Assembly: GCA_016932895.1 (NCBI GenBank)
Contig: JAFGCA010000492.1
Location: 1 to 14,298, forward strand
Direction of reading: 5' to 3'
From: Sedimentisphaerales bacterium
Lineage (GTDB): Bacteria > Planctomycetota > Phycisphaerae > Sedimentisphaerales > SG8-4
DNA: 14,298 nucleotides
Shown here: positions 12,272 to 14,298 of the stretch, in pieces
Layout: each line of letters starts with the position of its first letter
Numbering within the stretch: the stretch's first letter is position 1
Translations under genes and position numbers: made by a program
The notes under the pieces: model-generated
The model's input: the letters and a program-made list of their open reading frames with translations, nothing else
What the model was told of the DNA's origin: nothing
Database searches by the model: none

Positions 12272-14092
12272 ATGCACACCTTCAATCCATACGATACGAG
12301 TCACACCACCAGAAAAACTGCCCGAGTTTGGGCGATGCGCTTGTTTGCCGCAGCGGTTCTCTTCGCCGCGGCCGCAACCGCCGCCGGCGCACCACCGAAA
12401 TCGCTCGATCCGGCGGACCACTCGTTCCCCGCCCTGGGCGCTTCGCACGCCAGAAAGGTCGAGGTGGCCTGGAACCGGTTCTACGACCACGCCGGGCTCA
12501 GCGCTATCGTCTCGCGTCTGCACGAGGCCTTCCCCGACCTGACGCGACTCTATTCCATCGGCGCCTCCACCGAGGGCCGGGACCTCTGGTGCCTGGAAGT
12601 GACGGCCCGCAACGTCGGCACGCCGGAGCGAAAGCCTGGAATGTACATGCACGGCAACATCCACGGCAACGAAGTCCAGTGCGCCGAGACCGTGGCCTAC
12701 ACCGCATGGTACCTCTGCCATCAGTACGGCCGCCTCGAAAAAGTCACTGCCCTGCTGGACGAGCGGGTCTTTTATCTCGTGCCGACGATCAACCCGGACG
12801 GCCGCGACCAGTGGTTCCAGGACGCCGAGGGCATCTCCTCGCGCACGGGACTGGCGCCCAGAGACGACGACCGGGACGGGTTGATCGACGAGGACAATTA
12901 CGACGATCTCAACGGCGACGGCGTCATCACCATGATGCGCATCAAGGATCCCTACGCATCCCGCTGGGGCCGGCACAGACCGCATCCCGACTACCCCAAT
13001 GACGTCACCGTGCGCACGCCGCCGGACGAGCTGGGCGAGTATTGCCTGCTGGGCTACGAAGGCATCGACAACGACGGGGACGGACAGATCAACGAGGACG
13101 GCCCCGGCCGCTACGACCTCAACCGCAACTGGGGATACGACTGGCAGCCCGATTACGTGCAGCGCGGGGCCCACGACTACCCCTTCTCGCAGCCGGAGAC
13201 GCGAGCGATCGCGCAGTTTGTCCTGGACCATCCGAACATCGCCGCCGCCCAGACCTACCACAACGCCGGCGGAATGATTCTGCTGGGCCCCGGACGCGAA
13301 GGCGGCGTGATGCACGGCCGCGACGAGGAAGTGCTCCGCCTCATGGCCGAGCGCGGCGAGAAAATCCTTCCCTTCTACCGCGCCATGACCGTGTGGAAAG
13401 ACCTGTACACCGTCTGGGGCAGCGAGCACGACTGGCTCTACGGCGGACGCGGCATTCTCACTTTTACCAACGAACTATGGACCTCTCGAAATCTGTACAA
13501 GACGGGCGACCGCACCTCCGACGAACAAGAGGCCGAATTCATCGACTACGTGCTCCTGGGCGATGGCTTCGTTCCCTGGCAGGAATACGACCACCCCACC
13601 TACGGAAAGATCGAGATCGGCGGCCGCAAGAAAGAATGGGGCCGGGTCCCGCCGTCGTTCCTGCTCGAAGAGGAGCTGCATCGCAACATGGCGTTCGCGC
13701 TCTACCACGCCGGCATGATGCCCCGGCTCGCGATCAGCGACGTGCGGATCGAGAAGCTCGGCGACCGCGTGTTCAAGATCCAGGTGGCGGTGCGAAACGA
13801 CCGGATCATCCCCACGCGCAGCGCCCACGACGTCGCCAACCACATCAACCGGCCCGACGTTATCTCCCTGACCGGCAGTGACGTCAAGGTGCTCTCGGGC
13901 GGCTACGTGACGGACCGGTTCTTCCAGCGCGTCGAGGCCGTCGAACACCGGCCGGACAGATTGCTCCTGGATACCATTGCCGGAATGGACGAGACACGCG
14001 TGCAGTTCGTCGTCAGCGGCGCCGGCGCATTCACCGTCACCGTCGACTCGCCCAAAGGCGGCCTGCTCCGCGAAGAAAGAACGTTGCCCTAA
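12272..14092 (+). CDS. Secreted M14 zinc carboxypeptidase (606 aa)
   Basis: M14 enzymes remove or release amino acids from peptide C-termini, or cleave amide bonds in wall peptides, using one zinc. The signal peptide lies within residues 1-40 (RKTARVWAMRLFAAAVLFAA). The domain at ~55-420 has the zinc pair His131-Gly-Asn-Glu134 (NIHGNEV), the third ligand His330 (TYHNAGG), the catalytic base Glu401 (TFTNELW) and the carboxylate-binding DLNRNW with Arg285. Two acidic loops (DDDRDGLIDED, DNDGDGQINED) look calcium-binding. A C-terminal beta-sandwich spans ~490-606. The ATG follows the previous stop after one base, and AAGGAG (12259-12264) lies inside that gene, so translation is coupled. It ends in a 4-base overlap with the convergent gene. 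The activity is well supported by motifs; the natural substrate is not known. Confidence 0.9.
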   Translation: MHTFNPYDTSHTTRKTARVWAMRLFAAAVLFAAAATAAGAPPKSLDPADHSFPALGASHARKVEVAWNRFYDHAGLSAIVSRLHEAFPDLTRLYSIGASTEGRDLWCLEVTARNVGTPERKPGMYMHGNIHGNEVQCAETVAYTAWYLCHQYGRLEKVTALLDERVFYLVPTINPDGRDQWFQDAEGISSRTGLAPRDDDRDGLIDEDNYDDLNGDGVITMMRIKDPYASRWGRHRPHPDYPNDVTVRTPPDELGEYCLLGYEGIDNDGDGQINEDGPGRYDLNRNWGYDWQPDYVQRGAHDYPFSQPETRAIAQFVLDHPNIAAAQTYHNAGGMILLGPGREGGVMHGRDEEVLRLMAERGEKILPFYRAMTVWKDLYTVWGSEHDWLYGGRGILTFTNELWTSRNLYKTGDRTSDEQEAEFIDYVLLGDGFVPWQEYDHPTYGKIEIGGRKKEWGRVPPSFLLEEELHRNMAFALYHAGMMPRLAISDVRIEKLGDRVFKIQVAVRNDRIIPTRSAHDVANHINRPDVISLTGSDVKVLSGGYVTDRFFQRVEAVEHRPDRLLLDTIAGMDETRVQFVVSGAGAFTVTVDSPKGGLLREERTLP

Positions 14093-14298
14093 CGAGCCCC
14101 GGCCTCCTCGGTCGGATGGACCCACACACGTCCACGTGCCGGGATGGGGAAATGCAACACGGTGGCATCTTGTGATCTTCCCGGGCGGGATGCGATGGTC
14201 CGGCCTGAAAAACGGTCGGTGAATCCCAGGCGCTTGCCGGCCGCAAGCGGCACGGTGATGGTTACGTCTGCGTCTGCATCGTTGAAGTTCTGCACGAC
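14089..14298 (-). CDS. C-terminal fragment of a probable glycoside hydrolase (partial)
   Basis: This minus-strand frame is open from the window end to a TAG at 14091-14089, giving 69 residues beginning VVQNFNDADADVTITVPLA. The pattern is a QNFND opening, alternating hydrophobic strands, FTDRFSGRTI, then VLHFPIPARGRVWVHP. It matches the terminal small beta-sandwich of many multi-domain glycoside hydrolases (for example beta-galactosidase-like ones), where the text usually runs NFsdexxxvtv...DllsG. No catalytic part is visible, so the family cannot be named. The stop overlaps that of the M14 gene by four bases in convergent orientation. The Met at 14295 is internal. Confidence 0.55.
   Translation of the reverse strand, partial: VVQNFNDADADVTITVPLAAGKRLGFTDRFSGRTIASRPGRSQDATVLHFPIPARGRVWVHPTEEAGAR

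Noticed and set aside
10558..13429. Minus-strand ORFs of 540 and 397 codons opposite the M14 genes
   Set aside because: The plus-strand frames have clear M14 motifs and ribosome sites; the antisense frames are open because of high third-position GC and show no known motif.

Overview
The window looks like part of a GC-rich chromosome from a planctomycete, most likely of the Phycisphaerae type. The basis is the mix of three proteins with PEP-CTERM-type sorting tails, a DUF5010/GH99-like hydrolase, an RCC1-propeller surface protein, and M14 peptidases with DxDxDG inserts. Taxonomy is inference only: there is no rRNA or marker gene here. Nearly every convincing gene has an export signal, so this is an envelope and secretome region aimed at polymers such as glycans and peptides.

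Layout. (1) 66-2855 (+): large Gly-rich repeat protein with a PEP-CTERM-like tail; its N-terminus appears to be missing at the window edge. (2) 3134-3814 and 3893-4645 (-): two PEP-CTERM proteins, probably one operon, ending at a clear intrinsic terminator at 3071-3107; the first-transcribed one resembles a thioester domain that has lost its glutamine. (3) 4646-5947: 1.3 kb without a convincing ordinary gene but rich in signals: a near-consensus minus-strand promoter, a possible leaderless 40-residue ORF, five TTGGGG motifs in the presumed leader, a terminator-like hairpin, two inverted repeats with 19-nt loops, and DnaA-box-like nonamers. (4) 5948-6469 (+): small lipoprotein. (5) 6497-8065 (-): DUF5010-type hydrolase with an NEWHEGT motif. 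(6) 8066-8720: divergent intergenic region with a promoter overlapped by a perfect palindrome, and a possible 21-residue hydrophobic peptide gene. (7) 8721-10283 (+): signal peptide, seven-bladed RCC1-like propeller, Pro/Ala/acidic stalk, membrane anchor. (8) 10504-12270 and 12272-14092 (+): tandem, translationally coupled M14 homologues. The second keeps all the zinc and catalytic residues; the first has lost all of them while keeping the fold landmarks. (9) 14089-14298 (-): C-terminal end of a probable glycoside hydrolase running in from beyond the window.

The most interesting system is the pseudopeptidase/peptidase pair, possibly together with the upstream propeller protein. Next come the signal-dense 4.6-5.9 kb region and the repeat protein that pairs autotransporter-type repeats with a PEP-CTERM tail. 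All calls come from reading the sequence; no database search was run.
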